NCBI GenBank assembly: GCA_030431485.1
Contig: JAUIIR010000029.1
Span: forward strand, 1 to 48,865
Reading direction: 5' to 3'
Source: Alphaproteobacteria bacterium
GTDB lineage: Bacteria; Pseudomonadota; Alphaproteobacteria; Rhodobacterales; Rhodobacteraceae
DNA length: 48,865 bases
Shown here: piece by piece, positions 33,363 through 42,114 of the stretch
How positions within the stretch are numbered: the first letter of the stretch is position 1
How the letters are laid out: every line of letters begins with the position of its first letter
Position numbers and translations under genes: made by a program
The notes under the pieces: model-generated
What the model saw: only the letters and a program-made list of their open reading frames with translations
Told to the model about the DNA's origin: nothing
Database searches by the model: none

Positions 33363-33401
33363 TTTACACATCGGATCTGCTTGTTAACGTATGACAAGCA
33401 G
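33363..33401 (+). promoter_or_regulatory. Candidate promoter and operator of the peptide-type ABC importer
   Basis: TTTACA (33363-33368), a 16-base spacer and TAACGT (33385-33390) form a plausible promoter. The -10 box lies in the middle of an inverted repeat, CTGCTTGT (33377-33384) and ACAAGCAG (33394-33401), with a nine-base spacer. That layout suits repressor binding. No regulator gene lies next to it. Confidence 0.4.
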
Positions 33402-33424
33402 TAGAACCTAGGTACATCAAGACG

Positions 33425-34420
33425 TTGCATTCGATCATTCGCATCATTCTTCAGCGTCTTGCACTTGGTCTGCTGACACTTTTTGTCGTTTCTGTCGTGA
33501 TTTTTACCGCGGTCAACATGCTCCCCGGTGACTTTGCGCAGGCCATTCTTGGGCAAGGAGCGACGCCCGAAGCGGTTGACGCGATCCGAAAGGACCTTGG
33601 GCTCGATCAGCCACCTGTCACGCGGTATTTCCAGTGGTTGGGCGGTGCGCTTCAGGGTGACCTAGGCAACTCCTTTGCTCAGGCGAATTTTGCGAGCTTT
33701 GTCGGGGCGGACAGCGGCGTCCGTACGACGGTTGCGCAACAGATAGCGCCGCGCTTTGCCAATACCATGTTCCTTGCAGCGGTTACCGCCTGTATTGCGG
33801 TTCCGGTGTCCTTGGTCCTCGGGATCCTGGCGGCACTGTTCCGAAATTCGGTATTTGACCGAGCCACCAATGTCACCACGCTGACCTCGATCTCATCGCC
33901 TGAGTTCTTTCTGGCCTATGTACTGATCCTGTTCCTCGCGGTTTTGAACCCGATGCTTCCGTCTTTGTCGAACATCTTTGAAGGCATGTCGTTTGGCGAG
34001 CGGCTTGAGAAAACGCTGCTGCCTGCGCTCACCCTCACTTTGGTTGTGACGGCGCATATGATGCGCATGACCCGCGCTGCGATCATCAACCTTTTGGCAT
34101 CGCCCTATATCGAGATGGCGCGGCTCAAAGGGATGTCGCCCATGCGTGTGATCGTAAAACATGCACTGCCAAACGCGCTGGCACCGATCATCAACGTGAT
34201 TGCGCTCAATCTTGCCTACCTGATCACTGGGGTTGTCGTGGTCGAAGTGGTTTTTGTCTATCCGGGGATCGGGCAGTTGTTTGTAGACAGCGTAAAGATC
34301 CGTGACATTCCGGTTGTTCAGGCGTGCTGCCTTATCTTTGCGGCGGCGTATATCTTGCTGAACCTGTTGGCGGACATTCTTTCGATCTTGTCCAACCCAC
34401 GACTGAGGCATCCGAAATGA
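33425..34420 (+). CDS. Peptide-type ABC importer permease (DppB/OppB family)
   Basis: The 331-residue inner membrane protein is the first permease of a PepT-family importer. It begins with the standard first helix (IIRIILQRLALGLLTLFVVSVV), then LPGDFAQAILG, which matches the family start after helix 1. The cytosolic EAA-type loop that contacts the ATPase is at ASPYIEMARLKGMSPMRVIVKHALPNA near residue 222-250, with about six membrane segments overall. The start is TTG; no ATG lies upstream in frame, and the ribosome binding site is poor, so expression may be limited. The stop overlaps the next start (ATGA). Confidence 0.92.
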   Translation: MHSIIRIILQRLALGLLTLFVVSVVIFTAVNMLPGDFAQAILGQGATPEAVDAIRKDLGLDQPPVTRYFQWLGGALQGDLGNSFAQANFASFVGADSGVRTTVAQQIAPRFANTMFLAAVTACIAVPVSLVLGILAALFRNSVFDRATNVTTLTSISSPEFFLAYVLILFLAVLNPMLPSLSNIFEGMSFGERLEKTLLPALTLTLVVTAHMMRMTRAAIINLLASPYIEMARLKGMSPMRVIVKHALPNALAPIINVIALNLAYLITGVVVVEVVFVYPGIGQLFVDSVKIRDIPVVQACCLIFAAAYILLNLLADILSILSNPRLRHPK

Positions 34421-35619
34421 GCACGCTATTGTCCTTGGCTCTGTTCTTGGTGGCTGTCGCGGCGGGTGGCTGGGCGCTGCGCTTTGCCGGACAAAAAGCG
34501 ACTGGCAATGCGCCAGGATTTCGTGACATGCCGTTTGCCGTGGCCTTCGGATATGTCTTTGGTGCCAGCCTTCTGGTTTTTTCAGTCTGGTACTTTTTCC
34601 AACCGACACAAACCGATGCCGGCGTTCCAAACGCAGGCGTCGTCTTTTTCAGATGGGCGGTTCAGTTCTTTATTGTGTCCGCTGTAGCGGCTTTCTTGTT
34701 CCGCGCATTGGGACGGTCTGTTGGGACAAAAGGGAGCAGAAAACTGTTCCGACAGATGCCTTTGACAGCCAGTTTCGGTGTGCTTGTCGTGATCCTTTAT
34801 GCGTTCACGGCGGTCTTCGCGGCCTGGCTTGCGCCACATGGTCAGGAAGAGATTTTTGCCAAGGTCAACGTGCTCCCGGGTGGCAACGCAGCGACGGGTG
34901 GCGATCCCTTGCATCCTCTGGGGACGGATCAGATCGGGCGCGATCTGCTCAGCCGCTTGATTTATGGCGCGCAGAACACGGTGGGCATTGCGTTTGTCAC
35001 AACCTGTCTCGCTTTCTTCCTAGGCGGTTCACTTGGGTTTCTGGCAGCAACGCTACAGGGCTGGTTGGATCAGGTTCTGAGCCGGGCCGTGGACGTTTTG
35101 ATGGCGATCCCGTCGCTGATCTTTGCGCTCCTCCTGATGACAATCGCCAGTGCGTGGGCGGGGTCTGAGCGATGGCTTTTGACGGTCTATATGATCATCA
35201 TCATTGCGGTGATTGACAGTACCCGTGTGTTTCGATTGGCCCGTGCGGTGGGTCTGAACATCGTTGTCATGGATTATATCGAAGCTGCCAAGCTGCGGGG
35301 CGAGGGTTTGGGCTATCTGATCTTCAAGGAAATCCTGCCCAATGCGACGGCGCCTTTGCTGGCTGAATTCGGCCTACGCTTCTGCTTTGTGTTCCTGACG
35401 ATTGCGTCTTTGTCGTTCCTTGGTGTTGGCATTCAGCCGCCATTGGCGGATTGGGGAACAATGGTGCGCGACTCGGCGCAGTTTATCAATTTTGCCGCAT
35501 TTTCGCCGTTGACCGCTGCGCTGCCGTTGCTAGCGGCAGGTGCGATCGCGCTGCTGACGGTTGGTGTGAACTTTGTGGTCGACTGGATGCTGCATAGAAG
35601 CTCGGGATTGAAGGAATGA
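34417..35619 (+). CDS. Peptide-type ABC importer permease (DppC/OppC family) with extra N-terminal membrane region
   Basis: Residues from about 108 on match DppC: LFRQMPLTASFGVLVVILYAF, then HPLGTDQIGRDLLSRLIYGA near 167, and the EAA loop DYIEAAKLRGEGLGYLIFKEILPN near 285. The 400 residues exceed the usual DppC length by about 100. The first 105 residues carry three added hydrophobic helices (about 3-25, 40-62 and 78-100). The start is fixed by the ATGA overlap with the first permease, and the frame is uninterrupted, so the extension is probably real. Its role is unknown. The end overlaps the ATPase gene by four bases. Confidence 0.9.
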   Translation: MSTLLSLALFLVAVAAGGWALRFAGQKATGNAPGFRDMPFAVAFGYVFGASLLVFSVWYFFQPTQTDAGVPNAGVVFFRWAVQFFIVSAVAAFLFRALGRSVGTKGSRKLFRQMPLTASFGVLVVILYAFTAVFAAWLAPHGQEEIFAKVNVLPGGNAATGGDPLHPLGTDQIGRDLLSRLIYGAQNTVGIAFVTTCLAFFLGGSLGFLAATLQGWLDQVLSRAVDVLMAIPSLIFALLLMTIASAWAGSERWLLTVYMIIIIAVIDSTRVFRLARAVGLNIVVMDYIEAAKLRGEGLGYLIFKEILPNATAPLLAEFGLRFCFVFLTIASLSFLGVGIQPPLADWGTMVRDSAQFINFAAFSPLTAALPLLAAGAIALLTVGVNFVVDWMLHRSSGLKE

Positions 35620-37262
35620 GCGCGCTTGTTGAAATCCGTGATCTCTGGATCGAAGGGCGCAGCGATGAAACTTGGTCGCCCATTATCAATGGCGCCAGTC
35701 TGAGGCTTAACAAGGGCGAAGTTCTTGGACTGATCGGGGAATCCGGTGCGGGCAAGTCGACACTTGGTCTGGCTGCAATGGGGTTCACCCGCGACGGCGT
35801 TCGCATCTCCAAAGGGTCCGTCATGTTTGACGGCATCGATCTGATCAACGCGTCCGCTGCTAAAAAGCGCGATTTGCTGGGCAAGCGCATCGCCTATGTC
35901 GCGCAATCGGCTGCTGCGAGTTTCAATCCGGCGCACAAGCTGATTGACCAGCACACCGAGGGCCCGGTTCAGCACGGCGTCATGTCGCGTGCGGAAAGTG
36001 TACAGGACGGTATCGAACTTTATCGCCGATTGCGCCTGCCCAACCCCGAGGAGATCGGGTTTCGCTATCCGCATCAGGTGTCCGGGGGACAGCTCCAGCG
36101 CGCAATGACAGCGATGGCGATGTCGTGTCGGCCTGACCTGATTATTTTTGACGAGCCGACCACCGCGTTGGATGTCACAACACAGATCGAGGTGTTGGCG
36201 TCGATCAGGGATATCGTGGAGCAGTTCGATACGGCTGCGATCTATATCACGCATGATCTTGCTGTGGTGGCTCAGATGGCGGATCGCATCAAGGTCTTGC
36301 TGAAAGGGGATGAGGTTGAAGAGGCCGATACCCGCACGATGCTCGCGCAACCGAAGGAAGACTACACCAAGACGCTCTGGGCGGTCCGAGCGTTCGAGCG
36401 CCCTCAGAAACCCGCTGTTCACACTGGCGCGACGCCGGTGGTCTCTGTCCAGAACGTGTCAGCGGCTTATGGCAAAATTCAGGTGCTGCACGACGTCAGT
36501 TTTGACATTCATGAGGGGCGCACCGTTGCGGTTGTGGGTGAATCCGGTTCTGGCAAATCAACAACAGCGCGCTGCATCACCGGTCTTTTGCCGCCGACCA
36601 GTGGCGTGATCGAGTTCGATGGCCAGCCGTTGCCAGCTAATTACAAGAGCCGGAACAAAGACCAGCTACGGCAGGCGCAGATGATCTACCAGATGGCGGA
36701 CACGGCACTGAACCCGCGGACCACCATTGGCGACATCATCGGACGGCCTGTGCAGTTCTACATGGGTCTGACCGGTAAGCAGAGACGCCGCCGTGTTGAA
36801 GAGTTGCTTGACGAAATCGAACTACCTGCAGCGCAGTATTACGACCGTCTTCCGTCGGAGTTGTCGGGTGGGCAGAAACAGCGGATCGGGATTGCGCGTG
36901 CACTGGCGGCTGAGCCGAAATTCATCATCTGCGACGAGGTGACAAGCGCACTCGACCAATTGGTGGCCGAGGGCATTTTGAAATTGCTGGCTCGGCTTCA
37001 GGATGATCTAAAGCTAAGCTATATGTTCATCACCCACGATCTGGCGACCGTCAAAGCAATCGCGGATGAAGTGGTTGTGATGAAAGAAGGAAAGGTGGTT
37101 GAGCAGGGACCGAAACATGACATGTTCGTTCCGCCACACCATCCGTACACAGATCTTTTGCTTAGTTCCGTACCCGAAATGGATCCGGACTGGCTCACTA
37201 ATCTACTCAATGAACGCGGAGTTGATAACATTGGCGACGCAGCTGTTGATAAGATGTCATGA
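35616..37262 (+). CDS. Peptide-type ABC importer ATPase, two domains fused (DppD-DppF)
   Basis: The 548-residue protein joins both ATPase domains of a peptide-type importer. Domain 1 has Walker [10 protein letters not shown] near residue 42, signature SGGQLQR near 156 and Walker [13 protein letters not shown]. Domain 2 has Walker [10 protein letters not shown] near 309, signature SGGQKQR near 420 and [13 protein letters not shown]; both domains have the switch His ([16 protein letters not shown]). The C-terminal [13 protein letters not shown] region is the standard oligopeptide extension. Fused forms are common in this family. It overlaps the second permease by four bases; the binding protein gene follows after 60 bp. 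Confidence 0.95.
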   Translation: MSALVEIRDLWIEGRSDETWSPIINGASLRLNKGEVLGLIGESGAGKSTLGLAAMGFTRDGVRISKGSVMFDGIDLINASAAKKRDLLGKRIAYVAQSAAASFNPAHKLIDQHTEGPVQHGVMSRAESVQDGIELYRRLRLPNPEEIGFRYPHQVSGGQLQRAMTAMAMSCRPDLIIFDEPTTALDVTTQIEVLASIRDIVEQFDTAAIYITHDLAVVAQMADRIKVLLKGDEVEEADTRTMLAQPKEDYTKTLWAVRAFERPQKPAVHTGATPVVSVQNVSAAYGKIQVLHDVSFDIHEGRTVAVVGESGSGKSTTARCITGLLPPTSGVIEFDGQPLPANYKSRNKDQLRQAQMIYQMADTALNPRTTIGDIIGRPVQFYMGLTGKQRRRRVEELLDEIELPAAQYYDRLPSELSGGQKQRIGIARALAAEPKFIICDEVTSALDQLVAEGILKLLARLQDDLKLSYMFITHDLATVKAIADEVVVMKEGKVVEQGPKHDMFVPPHHPYTDLLLSSVPEMDPDWLTNLLNERGVDNIGDAAVDKMS

Positions 37263-37322
37263 GAATCGGTCCAGGTTTGGGCCAATAGGCGGCTGAAGAC
37301 CGCTGATAAACACAGGGAGACG

Positions 37323-38867
37323 ATGATGACTCGCATTTCAAGACGTGGACTTCTGAAGACCGGTGCAGCCGCCGGTGTTCTTGCAGCCAGTGGCCTGCCA
37401 CTCCGCGCGCAGCAACGCGGCGGCACGCTGCGACTGGGTCTGGCCGGAGCGAACACTTCGGACAGCTGGGACAGCCGGACCCATTCTGACAGCTACATGA
37501 TCATGGCCGCGCATGGTGCCGTGTTCGACTGCCTTACAGAAGTTGCTGCCAATGGTGAGCTGGTAGGCGAACTCGCCGAAAGCTGGGAAGCATCCGCCGA
37601 TGCTGTGACATGGACCTTCAAGCTGCGTCAGGGTGTGACCTTCCATAATGGTAAGGCGTTTGGTGCGGATGACGTACTCGACTCACTGCAGATGCACACG
37701 GCAGAGGGTGCGAAATCGGCGGCGAAGCCGATTGTCGAGAACATCGCCGAGATGAAGAAAATCAATGACCATGAGGTTGAATTCACCCTCAAGGCCGGCA
37801 ACGCTGACTTCCCGTTCTTGCTCTCAGACTATCACATCTGCATCTACCCGTCCGGTCAGATCGAAGAAGCCATCGCGCAGGGGATCGGTACCGGTCTCTA
37901 CAAGGTCGAAAGCTTCGATCCGGGTGTTCGGACGCTGCTGAGCCGCGTCGACAGCCACTACAAGGATGGCAATGCCGGTTGGTTCGACAGTGTCGAGATG
38001 ATCGCGATCAACGATTCGTCTGCACGTATGAACGCGCTTATGACTGGTCAGGTCGATGCCGTGAACCGTGTTGACTTCAAGACCGAGCCGCTGATGCGGG
38101 CCAACCCGATGATCAATATCTTCGAAGTGACGGGCAACCAGCACTTCACCTTCCCGATGTTGACCAATGTCGATCCGTTCACCAACCTCAAGGTGCGTCA
38201 GGCGCTCAAGCATGCCGTGAACCGTCAGGAGTTGGTCGACAAGATCCTGCTCGGTCATGGCGCTGTTGCCAATGACAACCCGATTGGTCCGGCAAACCAG
38301 TATTTTGCCAGCGATATCGAGATGAACGACTACGACCCGGACAAGGCGGCAGCGTTGCTCAAAGAAGCGGGTCTCGATGGATTGTCTATTGACCTGTCAG
38401 CGGCCAACGCGGCCTTCCCCGGTGCAGTTGATGCGTCACAACTTTATCAGGCAAGTGCGAAGGCCGCCGGTATCAACATCAACGTCGTGCAAGAGCCGGA
38501 TGATGGATATTGGTCGAACGTCTGGCTGAAGAAGCCTTGGTGCGCCTGCTACTGGTCGGGTCGCGCGACCGAGGACTGGATGTTCTCGACCGCGTATGAA
38601 TCCGGTGTGCCGTGGAACGACACAGGTTGGGAGAACGCGCGCTTCCAGGAACTTCTCCTTACCGCCCGTGCCGAGTTGGATAGTGACAAGCGCCGAGAGC
38701 AGTATCGTGAGATGCAAATGCTCGTTGCCAAGGAAGGTGGCACCGTCATCCCGATGTACGCCAATTTCGTGGACGCGCATTCCAACAAGCTCACTAACTC
38801 GGGTACGATTGGCAACGTCTTCCAGATGGACAGTTCGCGTATGATCGAGCGTTGGTGGTTCGCGTAA
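37323..38867 (+). CDS. Peptide-type ABC importer substrate-binding protein, Tat-exported
   Basis: The 514-residue protein is a cluster C solute-binding protein (SBP_bac_5 family). A twin-arginine signal (SRRGLLKTGAAAGVLAASG, cleavage near LRAQ) directs export in folded form. Family segments include LAESWEASADAVTWTFKLRQGVTFHNGKAF near residue 80-110, LKVRQALKHAVNRQELVDKIL near 287 and DPDKAAALLKEAG near 337. Such proteins bind peptides, but also opines, sugars or nickel, so the ligand is open. An AGGGAGA site precedes the tandem ATG ATG; 37323 or 37326 may be used. It is last in the operon, after the transport genes, and ends at a terminator. Confidence 0.94.
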   Translation: MMTRISRRGLLKTGAAAGVLAASGLPLRAQQRGGTLRLGLAGANTSDSWDSRTHSDSYMIMAAHGAVFDCLTEVAANGELVGELAESWEASADAVTWTFKLRQGVTFHNGKAFGADDVLDSLQMHTAEGAKSAAKPIVENIAEMKKINDHEVEFTLKAGNADFPFLLSDYHICIYPSGQIEEAIAQGIGTGLYKVESFDPGVRTLLSRVDSHYKDGNAGWFDSVEMIAINDSSARMNALMTGQVDAVNRVDFKTEPLMRANPMINIFEVTGNQHFTFPMLTNVDPFTNLKVRQALKHAVNRQELVDKILLGHGAVANDNPIGPANQYFASDIEMNDYDPDKAAALLKEAGLDGLSIDLSAANAAFPGAVDASQLYQASAKAAGININVVQEPDDGYWSNVWLKKPWCACYWSGRATEDWMFSTAYESGVPWNDTGWENARFQELLLTARAELDSDKRREQYREMQMLVAKEGGTVIPMYANFVDAHSNKLTNSGTIGNVFQMDSSRMIERWWFA

Positions 38868-38889
38868 ATCGCGCGCACTTTGAGATACG

Positions 38890-38920
38890 AAAAGCCCCGC
38901 CATTGTGCGGGGCTTTTTCT
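38890..38920. terminator. Bidirectional intrinsic terminator
   Basis: AAAAGCCCCGC pairs with GCGGGGCTTTTT around a short CATTGT loop. It ends the ABC importer operon; on the other strand it lies directly after the isomerase gene stop. Confidence 0.92.
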
Positions 38921-39597
38921 TATAAATACGTGTCGTAGTCTGAAACGAGAAGATGAAGCGGCGCTTCGTCCTCTTCAACGTTAGAGAATCGTCCTATTGG
39001 ATGCTCGAATACATTGTCGGTCAGGTCGTCATTTACGGTTGAGACCTCTCCAATCAGCACATCGCCATTTTCGCCCCAGAAGGCGTGCCAGTTATTCGGG
39101 AAAAGCGTCACTGACTCGCCCGGATCAAGCTTGAGATGACCGCCGGCAGGCAATCTCCGCATGACACCATCGACCATGACGCTCACGTCTGTCTCACGGT
39201 CAATTCCGCCGTCTGCATCTGCCATGAATAGTTCGATGACCAGCGTACCGCCGCCGCGGTTGATGATATCTTCAACCTTGAGATCATGACGGTGCATTGG
39301 GCTGAGCTGCCGGTCTCGCGAAATCATGATCTTTTCGGCGTAGAGCATCGCGCTTTTCTTCCCAAGATCGCAGTTCAGTCCATTGCGTGTGGTGAACAAA
39401 AAAAGACCCATCTCATCAAAGGTCTCTTTGCCATAGTCTGTGATATCCCAGCCCATTCGCCGGGTTTTGATCTCGGCATGGTCGCTGGCTTTCAGCGCTT
39501 CGGGCGAAAGATATGCGAAGGGCGGCAAGGCATATCCGAATGATCGGATGAAGGCATCGCTTTCGCGTAGGATATCGTTGATGCGGGACCGTTTCAT
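38920..39597 (-). CDS. D-lyxose isomerase-like cupin sugar isomerase
   Basis: The 225-residue protein resembles the D-lyxose ketol-isomerase family, a cupin fold that interconverts lyxose/xylulose or mannose/fructose with a metal. Visible parts are RSRINDILRESDAFIRSFGYALPPFAY at the N-terminus, the metal-site segment QLSPMHRHDLKVEDIINRGGG near residue 90-110 (His, His and Glu), and VTLFPNNWHAFWGENGD near 160 with the later His. It could feed a pentose or hexose route, perhaps with the ribokinase-like gene, though the two are 35 kb apart. The start 39597 has AGAGG upstream; the frame to 39645 was not chosen. The gene converges with the ABC importer operon. Confidence 0.82.
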   Translation of the reverse strand: MKRSRINDILRESDAFIRSFGYALPPFAYLSPEALKASDHAEIKTRRMGWDITDYGKETFDEMGLFLFTTRNGLNCDLGKKSAMLYAEKIMISRDRQLSPMHRHDLKVEDIINRGGGTLVIELFMADADGGIDRETDVSVMVDGVMRRLPAGGHLKLDPGESVTLFPNNWHAFWGENGDVLIGEVSTVNDDLTDNVFEHPIGRFSNVEEDEAPLHLLVSDYDTYL

Positions 39598-39694
39598 AAG
39601 CGCCTCTCGAAGAGTTTGCGCTAACATAACGTCGCACGACCTCATCCGAAAGCGTTGGATGTCCTTGGCAGTAGTTTAATTGGCATGATGAAGG

Positions 39695-41008
39695 TCAGAG
39701 CACGTAGCGGCTTAGATCGGTTGATTTCGTCAATTCACCCAAGTGCTGATCGACAAAGCCTGAATCTACCGTCACCGTCTGCCCAGACTTGTCCGGCGCA
39801 TCGAAACTCAGGTCTTCGAACACCCGCTCCATGACAGTATAGAGACGACGTGCTCCAATGTTTTCGACGGTCTGGTTCACATCGGCCGCGATCTTGGCAA
39901 GCGCGGCGATCCCGTCTTCGGTGAAGTTCACGGTGACCTCTTCGGTCGCCATAAGAGCTGTGTATTGCAGCGTCAACGCGTTGTCGGTTTCTGTCAGGAT
40001 TCGCACGAAGTCTTCTTCGGTCAGCGCGCGCAGGTTCACACGGATCGGCAAGCGACCCTGTAGTTCGGGCAACAGGTCTGAAGGTTTGGCGATGTGGAAA
40101 GCGCCCGAGGCGATAAAGAGGATATGATCCGTTTTGACCGGCCCGTGTTTGGTGCTGACGGTCGTTCCTTCGATCAAAGGCAGCAGGTCGCGCTGAACAC
40201 CTTCGCGGCTGACATCGCCGCCTCGCGTTTCCTGCCGTGCCGCAACTTTGTCGATCTCGTCCAGAAAGACGATACCGTTCTGTTCAACCGCTTCCAGCGC
40301 CTTTTCCTTGACCACCTCATCATCAAGAAGCTTGTCCGCTTCTTCAGCGATCAAAACCTCATAGCTTTCAGAAATGGTCATGCGCTTGCGTGTGGTGCGT
40401 CCAGCAAAGGCTTTGCCAAAAAGATCGCCCAGATTCATCATGCCAGCCCCGCCGCCCATGCCGGGCTGGCCAGGAATGTCCATTGTCGGAAATGGACTGG
40501 ATGTGTCCTGCAGTTCCAGTTCGATGACCGTGTCGTCCAGCAAGCCGTCCTTGAGTTTCTTGCGGAACATCTCGCGGGTTGACTCGCGGGCCCCTTCACC
40601 GGCGATTGCTTCAATCACGCGGTTTTCAGCAGCTTCGTGGGCTTTTGTCTTGACGTCGTCGCGCATGTGCTCGCGTGTCATTGCAATGGCCGCATCCACA
40701 AGATCGCGAATGATCTGTTCAACATCGCGTCCGACATAACCCACTTCGGTGAACTTTGTTGCTTCAACCTTGATGAATGGCGCTTTGGCCAGCTTGGCCA
40801 GACGACGGCTGATTTCCGTTTTGCCGACGCCTGTCGGCCCGATCATAAGGATATTCTTTGGGTAGACCTCTTCGCGCAGATCATCGCTCAGTTGCTTGCG
40901 CCGCCAGCGGTTGCGCAGGGCGACGGCGACAGCGCGCTTGGCGTCTTTCTGACCGATGATGAAGCGGTCCAGTTCAGAGACGATTTCACGGGGGGTGAGG
41001 TCGGTCAT
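39695..41008 (-). CDS. hslU: HslU ATPase subunit of the HslUV protease
   Basis: HslU (ClpY) unfolds substrates and feeds them to HslV. The 437-residue protein has Walker [12 protein letters not shown] near residue 57, the pore-motif GYVGRDV near 90, Walker [13 protein letters not shown] near 247, the sensor regions, and the C-terminal tail DLSRYVL that docks into HslV. The I-domain (about 110-230) contains a Gly/Met-rich stretch ([15 protein letters not shown]) common in this group. An AAGGAA site precedes the start. hslV lies 37 bp upstream on the same strand, so both are transcribed from the heat-shock type promoter before hslV. Confidence 0.98.
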   Translation of the reverse strand: MTDLTPREIVSELDRFIIGQKDAKRAVAVALRNRWRRKQLSDDLREEVYPKNILMIGPTGVGKTEISRRLAKLAKAPFIKVEATKFTEVGYVGRDVEQIIRDLVDAAIAMTREHMRDDVKTKAHEAAENRVIEAIAGEGARESTREMFRKKLKDGLLDDTVIELELQDTSSPFPTMDIPGQPGMGGGAGMMNLGDLFGKAFAGRTTRKRMTISESYEVLIAEEADKLLDDEVVKEKALEAVEQNGIVFLDEIDKVAARQETRGGDVSREGVQRDLLPLIEGTTVSTKHGPVKTDHILFIASGAFHIAKPSDLLPELQGRLPIRVNLRALTEEDFVRILTETDNALTLQYTALMATEEVTVNFTEDGIAALAKIAADVNQTVENIGARRLYTVMERVFEDLSFDAPDKSGQTVTVDSGFVDQHLGELTKSTDLSRYVL

Positions 41009-41045
41009 TGTGAGTTCCTTTTCGGCGTCAGGCGGCTCTTGTCGC

Positions 41046-41603
41046 TCAGGCGCTTATCGTCTCAACCGTCAGGTTGCCGTTGGTATAGACACAGATATCT
41101 GCGGCAATCGCCATCGCTTCGCGCGCAATCTGTTCTGCATCCTTGTCGCTGTCCATGAGAGCGCGGCCAGCGGCCAGCGCATAGTTGCCGCCCGATCCAA
41201 TGGCCGTCACATCGTGTTCTGGTTCAAGCACATCACCTGCACCTGTGATGACGTACAACTCTCGTCCATCGGACACGATCAGCATGGCCTCGAGTTTCTG
41301 AAGGTACTTGTCGGTGCGCCAATCCTTGGCGAGTTCAACGCTGGCCCGCTGCAATTGCCCGGGCGTTGATTCCAGCTTCGCTTCAAGACGTTCCAGCAAT
41401 GTGAAGGCGTCTGCTGTGGATCCGGCAAATCCGGCCACCACATCATACCCGCCAGGCGAAATGCGTCTAACTTTGCGCGCGGTCCCTTTTATCACGGTCT
41501 GACCCAAACTGACCTGACCGTCACCAGCGATAACGACTTTGCCGCCTTTTCTGACGCCAATGATTGTGGTGCCGTGCCAGCCTGGAAAGTCGTTGTCAGC
41601 CAT
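41046..41603 (-). CDS. hslV: HslV protease subunit of the HslUV protease
   Basis: HslV (ClpQ) is a threonine protease forming a double hexamer. The catalytic Thr is in [14 protein letters not shown]; it is residue 12 here, so an 11-residue leader ([11 protein letters not shown]) precedes it, unlike E. coli where only Met must be removed. Self-processing must expose the Thr. Other family segments are [41 protein letters not shown] and [17 protein letters not shown] chose ATG 41603, with AAAGGA upstream; the frame to 41687 runs through the promoter. The 185 residues fit the family. Confidence 0.97.
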   Translation of the reverse strand: MADNDFPGWHGTTIIGVRKGGKVVIAGDGQVSLGQTVIKGTARKVRRISPGGYDVVAGFAGSTADAFTLLERLEAKLESTPGQLQRASVELAKDWRTDKYLQKLEAMLIVSDGRELYVITGAGDVLEPEHDVTAIGSGGNYALAAGRALMDSDKDAEQIAREAMAIAADICVYTNGNLTVETISA

Positions 41604-41630
41604 GAGGTGTCCTTTTTCGCATTTCTGACG

Positions 41631-41659
41631 ATATGGGCCGATGCTTTGGATCACACAAG
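41631..41659 (-). promoter_or_regulatory. RpoH (sigma-32) type heat-shock promoter of hslVU
   Basis: On the minus strand CTTG (41656-41659) is followed by an 18-base spacer and CCCATAT (41631-41637). This matches the RpoH pattern and would start the transcript about 20 bases before the hslV start codon. Confidence 0.7.
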
Positions 41660-41670
41660 CCCCTGAACGT

Positions 41671-41700
41671 AAAACGCCCGGCGCCAAGGCCGGGCGTTTT
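41671..41700. terminator. Intrinsic terminator after trxA
   Basis: AAAACGCCCGGC pairs with GCCGGGCGTTTT around a GCCAAG-type loop. It separates the trxA end from the hslV promoter and is symmetric, but only the minus-strand trxA transcript needs it. Confidence 0.9.
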
Positions 41701-41718
41701 ACTGATTTTCCTGAAAGA

Positions 41719-42039
41719 TCAAAGGCTTTCGTCGATCCAGCCCTTCAGCGCAGCTTTCGGTGCCGCGCCGGTCTTGTTCGAGACCACCTGGCCATCTTTG
41801 AAAATGAATAGCGATGGGATGCCACGAACACCCATTGCTGCGGCTGTGTTCGGGTTGCTGTCAACATCGACCTTTGCGATCTTCACGGCATCGCCATATT
41901 CGGCGGACAGTTCTTCCAGTGCCGGGCCGATCTGTTTGCATGGTCCACACCACTCTGCCCAGAAGTCGACGACGACGGGGACGTTGGAATTTTTGACTTC
42001 AGTCTCGAAGGTATCATCGGTTACGGCGACGGTGGGCAT
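41719..42039 (-). CDS. trxA: Thioredoxin
   Basis: TrxA is the general cytosolic disulfide reductase. The 106-residue protein carries the active site WCGPC with Cys31 and Cys34, the buried Asp25, and the cis-Pro loop GIPSLFIF near residue 73. The start at 42039 has AAGGAGAG eight bases upstream; the open frame continues to 42114 into addA and is rejected. It follows addA after 49 bp on the same strand, an order conserved in Rhodobacteraceae, and can also be transcribed from its own promoter inside the addA end. Confidence 0.97.
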   Translation of the reverse strand: MPTVAVTDDTFETEVKNSNVPVVVDFWAEWCGPCKQIGPALEELSAEYGDAVKIAKVDVDSNPNTAAAMGVRGIPSLFIFKDGQVVSNKTGAAPKAALKGWIDESL

Positions 42040-42085
42040 TGAAAGCTCTCCTTGCGGCTCTGGCGCATGTTTCAGTCGGATCGAG

Positions 42086-42114
42086 AGACTATGTATCCCC
42101 CGATAGGCCGTCAA
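42086..42114 (-). promoter_or_regulatory. Candidate sigma-70 promoter of trxA
   Basis: On the minus strand TTGACG (42109-42114) is followed by a 17-base spacer and TAGTCT (42086-42091). The -35 box is strong and the -10 box fair. The promoter overlaps the addA stop codon. Confidence 0.5.

Noticed and set aside
39643..39661. Hairpin CATCC/GGATG after hslU as a terminator
   Set aside because: Only five pairs with a nine-base loop and no T-run on the hslU strand.
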